From CAZOZZ01 sp965262425 (lineage in GTDB: Bacteria; Acidobacteriota; Terriglobia; 20CM-2-55-15), in the NCBI GenBank assembly GCA_965262425.1, contig OZ253536.1, forward strand, positions 5,084,001-5,148,000: a stretch of 64,000 bases of DNA, read 5' to 3'. A program made the translations under genes and the position numbers. This document shows, piece by piece, positions 25,658 through 37,889 of this stretch (positions within the stretch are counted from its first letter, which is position 1; each line of letters begins with the position of its first letter). The notes below the pieces were generated by a model, which made no database searches, had not been told where the DNA came from, and worked only from the letters and a program-made list of their open reading frames with translations.

Positions 25658-27100
25658 CTATTGTTCCGGATTCCGAAGACTCGGCGAGTTGAGGTCGAGC
25701 AGCTGGATCGGGATCACTTCCACCGAGCCGATGGCGGCAAGCTCCTCCAGGAACACCTCCGCCTTGCCAACCAGGACGATGAGGACGTCGTCGGTATGGA
25801 TCTCCTGTGCGACCCGGGCCACGTCCCTTGCTGAGACCGATGCCAGCTCGTCCCGGTACGTTGCAAGGTATTCGGCGCCGAGGTCGTACACGGCCAGGTT
25901 CGCCAGACGGGCGGCCAGGTCTCCGGGTGTTTCGATCGTGAGGGGAAAGCTGCCGACCAGGAATGCCTTCACTTGCTCGAGCTCGTCTTCGGGGACTGGA
26001 TCGGATTGAAGACGGTCGATCTCGTCGAGAATCAGCTGAACCGCTTCGACCGTTTTTTCGGTGCGCGTTTCGGTTACCGCATACAGGGCGCCCGGCCCTT
26101 TCCTGGGAATGATCGTTTCATAGGCGCCATAGGTCAGCCCCCTCTCCACACGGAGGCTGTCCATCAGCCTGCCCGACTGGCCGCCCAGGACGTAGCTGGC
26201 GACCAGTATCGGAAAGTAATCCGCGTCTCGACGCGCAACGGTCGTCTGGCCGATTCGTATCTCTGTCTGAACGCTGTCCGGGTCATCGATCACGATGATG
26301 CGCCGACCTTCGACGGCTGGGAGATTCGAGAGATCCACACCCGGGACGTCCCTTCTCTCCCAATCGCCGAACCACCGGCTTGCCAGTTCGAACGCCTCTT
26401 CGGTGGTGACTGCTCCGGCGATTGCCAGGGCGGAGGCGTTCGGGGCGAAATACGTCTGATGGTACCGAACGATGTCGTCACGGCTGATCTGTCCGATCGA
26501 TTCCATCGTGCCGTCCGCGGGATGGGCGTAAGGATGGCGGCCATAGAGCGCTCGAATAAAAGTGGAGTCCGCCAGGAAATCCGGGTCCTGGAGGCTGGCC
26601 ATCATGCCGGAGCCGGCCTGTTGCCGCATGCGTTCGATTTCGGAGGGCGCAAACGCGGGGTTCATGACGATGTCTCTCATCAGCTCGAACGCCAGATCCG
26701 TACTGTCCTTGAGAATCGACGCCGTGATGATAATTGCCTCTCGAGCGGCGCGGGTCGAAATCGAACCTCCCGCCGTGTCGATGGTTTCGGCGATTTCCTG
26801 CGCCGAACGCGTCGTGGTTCCGGTGTCGAGTAAATCGGTGGTGAACGTCGCCAGGCCGGGCAGATCCGCCGGGTCGTTGACACCGCCCGCCCCGATAACG
26901 AGTTGGATGGACAGGACGGGCTGTTCGGGATGCTCGAGCGCGAAAACCCGCAGCCCGTTGTCCATCGTATGTGCCTGGTAGGGCGGGAAGTCCACCTTGT
27001 CGAGTACCTGGGGGCTCGGAGGGTTCTCTCTTTGTGCCATTCCCTGCCCGCTGACCAGCACTATTGCCAGGAGAACTGCCAGAGTCAGTTCAGTTCGCAT
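25658..27100 (-). CDS. M16 peptidase-like protein, non-catalytic subunit
   Basis: A 480-residue exported protein (signal peptide ending SGQGMAQ) with two M16 halves. Where active members have the zinc motif HxxEH, this one reads PGLATFTTDLLDTG, so the metal ligands are lost. The second half carries the R/Y region QSGRLMDSLRVERGLTYGAYE that binds substrate. It follows the active homologue by eight bases, the arrangement of two-subunit M16B proteases in which one chain cuts and the other helps bind peptide. Confidence 0.88.
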   Translation of the reverse strand: MRTELTLAVLLAIVLVSGQGMAQRENPPSPQVLDKVDFPPYQAHTMDNGLRVFALEHPEQPVLSIQLVIGAGGVNDPADLPGLATFTTDLLDTGTTTRSAQEIAETIDTAGGSISTRAAREAIIITASILKDSTDLAFELMRDIVMNPAFAPSEIERMRQQAGSGMMASLQDPDFLADSTFIRALYGRHPYAHPADGTMESIGQISRDDIVRYHQTYFAPNASALAIAGAVTTEEAFELASRWFGDWERRDVPGVDLSNLPAVEGRRIIVIDDPDSVQTEIRIGQTTVARRDADYFPILVASYVLGGQSGRLMDSLRVERGLTYGAYETIIPRKGPGALYAVTETRTEKTVEAVQLILDEIDRLQSDPVPEDELEQVKAFLVGSFPLTIETPGDLAARLANLAVYDLGAEYLATYRDELASVSARDVARVAQEIHTDDVLIVLVGKAEVFLEELAAIGSVEVIPIQLLDLNSPSLRNPEQ

Positions 27101-27108
27101 GGTGGCTC

Positions 27109-28461
27109 CTAGTTACCCGGTGCGCCCGGCATCACCGTAACGACCGTTCGGTTGGTCGGATCCAGATACTTTTTGACGACCCGCATGATGTCCTCTTTCG
27201 TCACGCTCATGAAGAGCTCCAGTTCGTCGTTCGCCGACGCCGTGTCCAGGTGGATGACTGCCGCATGGCCCAGGGCGTCGGCTTTCTCCTGAACCGATTG
27301 TCTCCCGAGGATGTAGTCCGCGCGGAGCTGGGTCTTTGCCTTGTCCAGTTCCGCGTCGGTTACCGGCTCATCCATCATTCTCTGGAATTCCGCGTTCAAA
27401 ACTCGTTCGCCCTCGTCGAGCGAGGCGCCCCGGTTCATGATGAGGATGGCGAAGAACAGGTTCGGATCCTGCCTGAAACTGCTGCTGGCATCGGCCTGGA
27501 CGGCTAATTGCGTCTCGTACACCAGGGATTGATAGACACGAGAGCTGCGGCCCCCCGACAGAATGCTTGAAGCGATGACGAGTGGATAGGAATCCGGGTG
27601 TCCGTCCTCGGGGATGTAATACCCGGCCACGTACGCCGGTAGAGGCACGGCTTTGATCCGGGGGATGCGCCGTTCTTCCTCGTGGGCCGGCTCCCGGACC
27701 GTGACACGTTCGATCGCATCTTCGCTTCCGGGAATATCACCGAAATACTGTTTCGTCCAGTCGAGAGCCTGTCCGGTATCGAAATCCCCGGCGATGACCA
27801 GGTATGCGTTTCCGGGAACGTAGTACGTCTGGTAGAACTCCACCACATCTTCGGTCGTTGCGTTGTCCAGATCTTTCATGCTCCCGATCGGTATGTGTTT
27901 GTACGGATGGACGTCGAAGGCGTTGCTGTAGAGCGTCTCGAACAGGTCTCCGTACGGCGGGCTTTCAACGCGGACGCGCCGCTCCTCCTTGACGACTTCT
28001 CGTTCAGACTGGAAATTCTGTTCGGAGACGTCGAGTGATTTCATTCGGTCCGCTTCCATCCACAGAATCATTTCCAGGTAGTTCGACGGGAAAGTTTCCC
28101 AGTAGACCGTCACGTCGTCGGTTGTGTACGCATTGATGACCCCGCCCACACTCGTGATCCGACCGTCGAATTCCTCCGGCTCGATGTTGGCTGAGCCCTT
28201 GAACATGAGGTGCTCGAAGAGATGGGCGAATCCCGTGCGGCCCGCCTTTTCGTTCTTGGATCCGACGTGGTACCAGAGCTGGAGGTTGATGACCGGCGTG
28301 GAATGGTCCTCGTGCGTGATAACGGTCAGCCCGTTGTCGAGCCGGTCCTCGCCGTACTCGAGCGGCGTAGGCATCGAAAGCCCCTCCGAAGACTGACCAT
28401 AGCCCGGCACCGCCAGGATCAGAGCGAACAGGATGAAGTTCGTAGCGACCCGCCTAGTCAT
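27109..28461 (-). CDS. Zinc-dependent M16 peptidase
   Basis: A 450-residue exported protease from an ATG at 28461, which has GGAGA at seven bases. The signal peptide is FILFALILAVPGYGQ. The inverted zinc motif is intact in FAHLFEHLMFKGSAN, and the distal glutamate should lie in the ESEREVVKEE-type segment, here FQSEREVVKEERR. The second half has SGGRSSRVYQSLVYE. It forms a pair with the inactive gene downstream and probably degrades peptides in the periplasm. Confidence 0.9.
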   Translation of the reverse strand: MTRRVATNFILFALILAVPGYGQSSEGLSMPTPLEYGEDRLDNGLTVITHEDHSTPVINLQLWYHVGSKNEKAGRTGFAHLFEHLMFKGSANIEPEEFDGRITSVGGVINAYTTDDVTVYWETFPSNYLEMILWMEADRMKSLDVSEQNFQSEREVVKEERRVRVESPPYGDLFETLYSNAFDVHPYKHIPIGSMKDLDNATTEDVVEFYQTYYVPGNAYLVIAGDFDTGQALDWTKQYFGDIPGSEDAIERVTVREPAHEEERRIPRIKAVPLPAYVAGYYIPEDGHPDSYPLVIASSILSGGRSSRVYQSLVYETQLAVQADASSSFRQDPNLFFAILIMNRGASLDEGERVLNAEFQRMMDEPVTDAELDKAKTQLRADYILGRQSVQEKADALGHAAVIHLDTASANDELELFMSVTKEDIMRVVKKYLDPTNRTVVTVMPGAPGN

Positions 28462-28523
28462 ATCTCCGTCTCCTAGATTCAGTGTCCGGTTCCCGGTACT
28501 CCTCATCCCTGCTCCCCTCCGGC

Positions 28524-28575
28524 AACTGACCACTGACCACTAACCACTGACCACTTCCCCAGTGACCACTTCCCC
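28524..28575. repeat. Heptamer tandem repeat (CTGACCA)
   Basis: About four copies of the unit CTGACCA or CTAACCA followed by two copies of a CAGTGACCACTTCCC-like unit lie between the hydrolase gene and the M16 pair. A cleaner array of the same heptamer lies at 42746..42773. Confidence 0.7.
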
Positions 28576-28578
28576 AAA

Positions 28579-30012
28579 TCAAATCCTAACAAACAAGGCC
28601 GCGAAGGCCCAACCTTGTACCAGGGACGCGAACATCGCGGTCGCGACGGGATCGGCCGTGGCCCTTCGGACGAACCCGGACATCCACCAGAGAACGAGCC
28701 AGAACAATACCACCAGATGTGTGATCAAGACGAGGAAGGAACTTTCCGGGTTGAGCAGCAGGACGCCGGTGACGACCGCCGACCAGAGGATGATCCGTGT
28801 TGTGACGAAGGTGAGCGCTCGAAGCGGTCCGGACCGAATCGATCGCAGATGCAGTTCGTCGAACATGAATAGCGGCATGCTCACAACTACGAAAACCGGG
28901 AACCGCAGCCATTGTCCACCCGAAGGCATCAGGTGAATGAGATGCGATCCTACGCCCACGGCGAAGACTCCGATGGCGTAGGCCGCCGAGAGGAGTCCGA
29001 TCCCGAGACCCAGACGGCTCGTTCGCGGCCACTGTCCATGCCAGAGCAGGAGTCCGGTCACCAGCAGGAAGCTCATCAGGTAGTCCGTCGCGAACAGACG
29101 GGTCCACGCGAGCGGTACGATGACTCGCAGAACCAGGAGGGCCGCCCCGGAAGCAGCCACGACGGTAACGAGAGTCCGTGTCACATCGGGGTTGTCGAGG
29201 AGTTCCGGCCGGTCCGAAGCCCCCGGAAGCAGTGACCATGCCGCCACGATGCCTGCCAGAGACATCAGGATGAGCCATCCGATGCGTTCCAGCGTCCTCG
29301 TCGAGTCCGGTCTGCCGCCCATCCACTCCGTGATCAGCCGAATTGTTGTGGGGTTGAACAGCGCGCTGGAATGTCCCGCATACTGGAAACTCCACCATTC
29401 ACCCGCCGGCCCGGCCGCGCCGATCAGTGTTGGAATAAACTCGTTTATTCGGGGAGCGTCCAGGTTTCCAGTAACAATCAGGACGTGGTCTGCATCGAGG
29501 TTTTCGAGAGGAACGGGAGCGGGAGACAACAGGACGATCTTTCGAAACGACCGAATCGGGGCCAGGTCGACAAGAAGACCGCCGCCCATGGAGTGACCTA
29601 CCAGGATCGGGGTCGATCCGAGATAATCCAGGGCCTCTTCGATCGCCCGACTGCTGCCGATCGCGCTGAAAGGGACGTTCGAGTCCCCATGTCCTGGAAG
29701 GTCGATCGCATAAGTTTCGAATCCAGCCTCAGCCATCGCCATTCCGAGCGTTCGCATGAACTCCTTGTTGCTGTTGAGCCCATGCACAAGAACCACCTCG
29801 TCGATCGGATCCGAATCGGGCAGGAAATGGAGGTAGGGAGTCGGTGGTTCGATCGGCAGGACGCCGGAGTTCGTGGTTGGGCTTGCCCGATCGAGTTGCC
29901 AGGAACCGATCAGGAACGCACCGAGACACCAAAGGCTGACCCAGAGCCGCACAACCGGCGATGCTATACTATTTCGACGCCGGTAGTGTAAAGAGTCCCG
30001 TTCACAACCCAT
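28579..30012 (-). CDS. Alpha/beta hydrolase fused to a multi-helix membrane domain
   Basis: A 477-residue protein: one N-terminal helix (VVRLWVSLWCLGAFLIGSW), an alpha/beta hydrolase domain (about 55-250) with VVLVHGLNSNKEF, ILVGHSMGGGL and the terminal histidine in FQYAGHSSALF, then six or seven membrane helices to the C-terminus. The nucleophile serine is in GHSMG. The ATG at 30012 has AGGTGG seven bases upstream. The fusion suggests lipid or membrane-bound substrates; no family name comes to mind. It is divergent from rfaE2. Confidence 0.75.
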   Translation of the reverse strand: MGCERDSLHYRRRNSIASPVVRLWVSLWCLGAFLIGSWQLDRASPTTNSGVLPIEPPTPYLHFLPDSDPIDEVVLVHGLNSNKEFMRTLGMAMAEAGFETYAIDLPGHGDSNVPFSAIGSSRAIEEALDYLGSTPILVGHSMGGGLLVDLAPIRSFRKIVLLSPAPVPLENLDADHVLIVTGNLDAPRINEFIPTLIGAAGPAGEWWSFQYAGHSSALFNPTTIRLITEWMGGRPDSTRTLERIGWLILMSLAGIVAAWSLLPGASDRPELLDNPDVTRTLVTVVAASGAALLVLRVIVPLAWTRLFATDYLMSFLLVTGLLLWHGQWPRTSRLGLGIGLLSAAYAIGVFAVGVGSHLIHLMPSGGQWLRFPVFVVVSMPLFMFDELHLRSIRSGPLRALTFVTTRIILWSAVVTGVLLLNPESSFLVLITHLVVLFWLVLWWMSGFVRRATADPVATAMFASLVQGWAFAALFVRI

Positions 30013-30031
30013 CCATGGTCCACCTAAAGTC

Positions 30032-30529
30032 ATGAATACCAGCAAGATATCGACTGTCGATGATCTGGCGCTTCGGGGTCGTGAACTGAAGGTGGCGGGC
30101 AAACGAATTGTTTTCACGAACGGGTGTTTCGACATCCTGCATGCCGGCCACATCGAGCTGTTCCGGAAGGCGAGACTACTGGGAGATGTGCTGGTCGTCG
30201 CAATCAACAGCGACCCGTCCGTTCGCCGGCTCAAAGGCGAAAATCGCCCGATTTTCAACGAACGAGAGCGTTCGGAGATCCTGTCGGCCCTGGAAATGGT
30301 CGATTTCGTCACGATCTTCGGCGAAGACACACCGCTCGAAACGATTTTGAAGATTCGGCCGGATGTTCTGGTGAAGGGGGCCGATTGGGAAGAGAAGGGC
30401 ATCGTTGGCGCCGAACAGGTCGAAGGTTGGGGAGGCGAGGTCGTTCCGATCCGCCTGGTAGAAGGGCAATCGACGTCGGGCATCATCGACCGCATCGTTT
30501 CGGGGATTCGCACAGGTCGAAACGGGTGA
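30032..30529 (+). CDS. rfaE2: D-glycero-beta-D-manno-heptose 1-phosphate adenylyltransferase
   Basis: A 165-residue nucleotidyltransferase corresponding to the C-terminal half of E. coli HldE. VFTNGCFDILHAGHIELF holds the HxGH active site; INSDPSVRRLKG, GEDTPLETILKIRPDVLVKG and STSGIIDRI follow in family order. It activates heptose phosphate for lipopolysaccharide core. The kinase half (RfaE1) is not in the window. The ATG overlaps an alternative start of the divergent hydrolase. Confidence 0.92.
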   Translation: MNTSKISTVDDLALRGRELKVAGKRIVFTNGCFDILHAGHIELFRKARLLGDVLVVAINSDPSVRRLKGENRPIFNERERSEILSALEMVDFVTIFGEDTPLETILKIRPDVLVKGADWEEKGIVGAEQVEGWGGEVVPIRLVEGQSTSGIIDRIVSGIRTGRNG

Positions 30530-30534
30530 AGGCA

Positions 30535-30618
30535 TTCACCACGAAGCCACAAAGTGCGCGAAGATACAAACATTGTTTAGCTAGCCGACCTTCGTTGACT
30601 TCGCGTCTTCCTGGTGAA
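30535..30618. repeat. Small palindromic element with TTCACCA ends
   Basis: The left end TTCACCACGAAGCCACAAAG and the complement of the right end (TTCACCAGGAAGACGCGAAG) match at most positions, forming an 84-bp imperfect palindrome between rfaE2 and mfd. The centre contains CTAG. It may be a repetitive extragenic palindrome or a MITE. A GTG in its right end opens into the mfd frame but is probably not the true start. Confidence 0.55.
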
Positions 30619-30649
30619 AGAAGATCGTCGCCTGCCGGACCTTGAAAAG

Positions 30650-34119
<3,470 letters not shown>

Positions 34120-34135
34120 TATATGCTTTTAGTTC

Positions 34136-34316
34136 AGGAGCCTGCGCGGCAGAAGGGATCGTAGCGAGAAAGTGGGGAATCGAGGCCAGATTCCCTCGAC
34201 TTTGAGGCATTTTCTCGATTTCGAGGCGAATAGTGGTTCTATTTAACGAAAAATCGGGGAAATATGGGCCGATTCTACCGCTTTCGTAGCAGATTCCTTC
34301 TGCCGCGCAGGCTCCT
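34136..34316. repeat. Palindromic element family A, copy 1 (181 bp)
   Basis: Ends are AGGAGCCTGCGCGGCAGAAG and its exact complement. The inner part contains TTCTATTTAACGAAAAATCG and fills most of the 274 bp between mfd and the chaperone gene. The right end is followed by AG, giving CTCCTAG. It has the longer form, with an 18-bp internal segment absent from copies 3 and 4. It is non-coding and can fold into one long hairpin. Confidence 0.85.
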
Positions 34317-34393
34317 AGACAAAGCGTTGCGGTTCCAAGGCGAACCAAAACATGCGAAATGGGTCGGATAAAATCTACGTGAAGAGGGCTCTT

Positions 34394-35428
34394 ATGTTTC
34401 GAAGGTTGGTATTACCCACTCTCGGGCTGCTGATGTTCAGCGGTTCGGTTTTCGGCCAGGGCGAGCGGATAACGGTCGACGAGATCATCGCCAGGGTCAA
34501 CAGCGGCATCATCCTCCGGTCCGAATACGAGGACACCCTCAAAGTCGTCGAAGCGGAACTGGTGCAGCAGTACCAGGGCGCACAACTCGCCGAGGCGATG
34601 GCCGACGCCGAAGTGAACGCCTTGCGGGACCTGATCGACAAGAAGCTTCTGGCGCAGAAGGCGGAGGAATTCGGGATCAACGCAGACCTCGAAGTCATCA
34701 CCACGATGGAGCGCATGCGCCAGGAGTACAATTTCGGGAGTCTCGAGGAACTGGAGTCCGCTATTGCCCAGCAGGGGCAGAACATCGACGATTTCAGGGG
34801 ATCGATCGCCAGTCAGTATCTGACCCAGCAGATTCTCCAGCGCGAGGTCTATCCGAAGATCATCATCACGACGGAAGACATCCGGACCTACTACGAGACG
34901 AACAAGGAGCGGTTCGACCGTCCCGAAGGCGTCCGGCTGCTGGAGATCGTGATTATGACGGAAGGAAAGACCCCCGAAGAGACAGAAGCAGCAGAGAAGA
35001 CGATCCAGGAAGCGCTGGAGCGGGTACGCGGGGGTGAGGATTTCAGCGAAGTCGCATCCGAGGTGTCCGAGGCGTCCACTGCGGGGAGCGGCGGCGACCT
35101 TGGCTTTTTTGAGAAGGGCACCCTGCAGAAGGACTACGAAGAAGCCGCTGGCCGCCTGGAGCGCAGGCAGATCAGCGACATCATTCGCCAGCCCGACGCC
35201 CTGGTGATCCTCAAGTTGGAGGATAAGCACACCGGTGGCATCCTTCCATTTGAGTTGGCGCAGGAGGACATCCAGGATCTGATCTGGAGGTCTCGCATCT
35301 CACCGCGGATTCGGTCTTACCTGGACAGGTTGCGATTGGAGGGCTTCATCGAGGTCCGGGAAGGGTACGAGGATACCGGTGTCGTGAGCGAAGCCACAAT
35401 CGCGGGCTCCAGTTCCGGGGGGCACTAG
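34394..35428 (+). CDS. SurA/PpiC-type periplasmic peptidyl-prolyl isomerase and chaperone
   Basis: A 344-residue exported protein with signal peptide (LVLPTLGLLMFSGSVFGQ), a SurA N-terminal chaperone domain (about 25-170) and a parvulin domain (about 185-285) with VRLLEIVIM, FSEVASEVSEASTAGSGGDL and GFFEKGTL. It escorts outer-membrane proteins through the periplasm. The ATG at 34394 has GAGG six bases upstream; an ATG 42 bases earlier lacks a signal-like start. Confidence 0.88.
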   Translation: MFRRLVLPTLGLLMFSGSVFGQGERITVDEIIARVNSGIILRSEYEDTLKVVEAELVQQYQGAQLAEAMADAEVNALRDLIDKKLLAQKAEEFGINADLEVITTMERMRQEYNFGSLEELESAIAQQGQNIDDFRGSIASQYLTQQILQREVYPKIIITTEDIRTYYETNKERFDRPEGVRLLEIVIMTEGKTPEETEAAEKTIQEALERVRGGEDFSEVASEVSEASTAGSGGDLGFFEKGTLQKDYEEAAGRLERRQISDIIRQPDALVILKLEDKHTGGILPFELAQEDIQDLIWRSRISPRIRSYLDRLRLEGFIEVREGYEDTGVVSEATIAGSSSGGH

Positions 35429-35502
35429 GCGATCTCGTTTTCGAAACGCGCGCCTGGGCGTTCGGTGAATTTTATGCCTCTCTTGAACTTTCATTCTCGA
35501 AA

Positions 35503-35772
35503 GTGCGCCTAGACGTCTTCCTCAAATGGAGTCGCGTAATACCCCGGCGTACGATGGCCAAGGCGACGTGTGACGCCGGCCGCGTGACCGTAAACGACCA
35601 TGTCGCACGCGCCGGCAGGAACCTCGAAATCGATGACGTTGTCGACCTTCGGCTGGCCCGCCGGCACATGAAGTTCCGGGTCGACTCCCTGCCGGCAAGA
35701 GCCCCAGGCAAGGCCGAAGCCCGGGACATGATCGAGGTCCTGGAGAACCATCCCCTGAAATCCGATCCCTGA
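35503..35772 (+). CDS. S4-domain RNA-binding protein (Hsp15-like)
   Basis: An 89-residue protein that is almost entirely an S4 domain: VRLDVFLKWSRVIPRRTMAK, then CDAGRVTVNDHVARAGRNLE and IDDVVDLRL. Relatives of this size (Hsp15/RqcP group) bind ribosomal RNA or stalled 50S subunits. The start is a GTG at 35503. It is followed by the BlaI-type regulator after 2 bases. Confidence 0.8.
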   Translation: MRLDVFLKWSRVIPRRTMAKATCDAGRVTVNDHVARAGRNLEIDDVVDLRLARRHMKFRVDSLPARAPGKAEARDMIEVLENHPLKSDP

Positions 35773-35774
35773 GC

Positions 35775-36137
35775 ATGCTGACACCCCTGGAACTGACCAT
35801 CATGAACTCGCTCTGGAAGCGTGGCTCCGCGACGGTTCGAGAAATTCAGTCGGACCTGCTCCCCGACAGGCGTCTCGCTTACACGACGGTGATGACCGTG
35901 ATGGATCGGCTGTTCAAGAAAGGCACCCTGCGCCGCGAAAAGCGTTCGAGGGCGCATGTCTACGAACCGACCATAACGAATTCCGAGGCTCAAGCCGCCG
36001 CGGTCGATGCGTTGCTGGTGAGTTTCTTCGGTGGGTCGAGCCAACGTCTCCGTTCGTACCTAGGCGGCGGGCAAGGGGCAGTAAGGAGCGTGGAGCGGAA
36101 AGCCGCACCGCGGCCCATCGACGATTCATTGCTTTGA
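35775..36137 (+). CDS. BlaI/MecI-type transcriptional repressor
   Basis: A 120-residue winged-helix protein: LTPLELTIMNSLWKRGSATV, then LAYTTVMTVMDRLFKKGTLR and the wing RREKRSRAHVYEP match the Penicillinase_R family. Such repressors are usually paired with a BlaR/MecR M56 sensor protease, but the next DNA is the IS1380 element followed by rsmI. If a partner existed here, the insertion separated or replaced it; otherwise it is a solo regulator. Confidence 0.85.
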   Translation: MLTPLELTIMNSLWKRGSATVREIQSDLLPDRRLAYTTVMTVMDRLFKKGTLRREKRSRAHVYEPTITNSEAQAAAVDALLVSFFGGSSQRLRSYLGGGQGAVRSVERKAAPRPIDDSLL

Positions 36138-36154
36138 CGCGCGAGGACCACTAG

Positions 36155-37881
36155 CCCGCATATTTCACCAAAAGGACCAGAAAAGGCCGCCCTGTCTGGC
36201 ATAAAGCGTTTGTCTAGAACGTTTCACAAGCCAAACAAAGGCGGCCCTTATGACGACAGAGTGTAACCAAGTCACGTTCGAATTTCACGGACTTCTTCAA
36301 CGAAAAGTGAAAGCGCGATTCGATGGGGGAAAGATCACGTCCGATGCAGGAGTGCTGCTGCTGCGAGAGGTTGAGAAACGGACGGGTTTGGTCGGTGGCC
36401 TGGCCGAGTGTTTCAGCGATCATCGGGACCCGAGGTTGATCGAACACACGGTGAAGGAGTTGTTGGCGCAACGCGTGTATGGACTCTGTTTGGGCTACGA
36501 AGACCTGAATGATCATGACCAGTTGCGAACCGACCCGATGCTGGCGGTGGCGGTGGAGAAAGCCGATCCTCTGGGTGAGAACCGGCGGCAGGCCGGAGAC
36601 CGGGGAAAGGCGCTGGCGGGCAAGTGTACGCTGAACCGGTTCGAGCTGACCGGAGCAGAAGTGGATGCGCAGGAGCGATACAAGAAGATCGTCATGGACG
36701 GAAACAAGATCGACCACTGGATGGTCGATGCGTTTCTGGCAGCCCACGAATCGGCACCCGATGAGATTGTGCTGGACCTGGACGCCACCGACGACACGAT
36801 TCATGGCCATCAGGAAGGACGGTTCTATCACGGCTACTACGGCAACTATTGCTATTTGTCCTTATACATTTTCGCTGGGGAGCATCTGTTGTGTGCCCGG
36901 TTGCGGCGCTCCAATATCGACGGCGCGGATGGATCCATCGATGAGTTGGAACGTATCGTCGGCCAGATCCGGCGGAGTTGGCCGGACGTGTCGATCATCA
37001 TCCGGGCGGACTCGGGTTTTTGCCGGGACGAATTACTGAGTTGGTGCGAGGCCCACCAGGTCGGCTACGTGGTGGGGCTGGCCAAGAACAATCGGCTCAA
37101 ACGCGAGATCGCCGAACAGATGACGCAGGCCGAAGCCGCCTTTACCGACACAGGAAAACCGGCACGGGTGTTTAAGGATTTTCGGTACCGCACTCGGGAC
37201 AGCTGGAGTTGCGAGCGACGCGTCATCGGCAAGGCCGAGTTTCTGGAGAAAGGAGCCAATCCTCGATTTGTTGTGACCTCACTGTCGCCCGAACGCCTGG
37301 ACGCCCGCGCACTCTATGAAGACTTTTACTGTGCGCGGGGCGACATGGAAAATCGCATCAAGGAACAGCAGTTGGATTTATTCGCCGACCGGACCAGTGC
37401 GGCCACGATGCGCGCTAATCAACTCCGGCTCTATCTCTCCTCGGCCGCCTACATGCTCATGCACGCCTTGCGCCGTCTGGGACTCCGGAACACCGATCTG
37501 GCACGCGCTCAGTGCGGAACGATCCGCTTGAAGCTCCTCAAGATCGGAGCTCAAGTCCGCCTGACCGTTCGTCACATCTGGGTCTCCATGTCGGAAGCCT
37601 ATCCCTACGTCGACACCTTCGACCTCGTTGTTCGAAATCTACAAGCGCTTCCTCTGCGTTGCTGACCGACACGGGCCCCCACATTCGACTTGCTTCGATC
37701 GCCTCGGCCCAGGTCTGCCTCCGTGCGTCCCGTCACGCTATCCTGAGCCCAACCATGCGGCAACTCACCCTTTTCGACTCCCACAAGTCACTCACTCCTG
37801 CCCCATCCGCACCCTTGCCCTCATGATTCCAATTCCTACTGCCCCATATCACCTGATTACCGGATTGGTGAGAAAGGCGGG
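36155..37881 (+). mobile_element. IS1380-family insertion sequence, complete
   Basis: The 1727-bp element has inverted ends CCCGCATATTTCACCAA and TTGGTGAGAAAGGCGGG (14 of 17 bases match) and is flanked on both sides by CTAG (36151..36154 and 37882..37885), consistent with a 4-bp target duplication. It contains one intact transposase gene and about 215 non-coding bases at its right end. It sits between the BlaI-type gene and the 3' end of rsmI, only four bases beyond the target copy from the rsmI stop. Confidence 0.88.
36250..37665 (+). CDS. IS1380-family transposase
   Basis: A 471-residue DDE transposase that looks intact. VTFEFHGLLQRKVKARFDGG and ITSDAGVLLLREVE begin the family N-terminus. 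The catalytic acids appear in LDLDATDDTIHG, IIRADSGFCRDELL and YCARGDMENRIKE. It should excise and insert the surrounding element. No frameshift or stop is present, so the element may be active. Confidence 0.93.
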   Translation: MTTECNQVTFEFHGLLQRKVKARFDGGKITSDAGVLLLREVEKRTGLVGGLAECFSDHRDPRLIEHTVKELLAQRVYGLCLGYEDLNDHDQLRTDPMLAVAVEKADPLGENRRQAGDRGKALAGKCTLNRFELTGAEVDAQERYKKIVMDGNKIDHWMVDAFLAAHESAPDEIVLDLDATDDTIHGHQEGRFYHGYYGNYCYLSLYIFAGEHLLCARLRRSNIDGADGSIDELERIVGQIRRSWPDVSIIIRADSGFCRDELLSWCEAHQVGYVVGLAKNNRLKREIAEQMTQAEAAFTDTGKPARVFKDFRYRTRDSWSCERRVIGKAEFLEKGANPRFVVTSLSPERLDARALYEDFYCARGDMENRIKEQQLDLFADRTSAATMRANQLRLYLSSAAYMLMHALRRLGLRNTDLARAQCGTIRLKLLKIGAQVRLTVRHIWVSMSEAYPYVDTFDLVVRNLQALPLRC

Positions 37882-37889
37882 CTAGATCC

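Noticed and set aside
28524..28575. Possible CRISPR array
   Set aside because: The unit is 7 bp in direct tandem without spacers, so it is a simple repeat.
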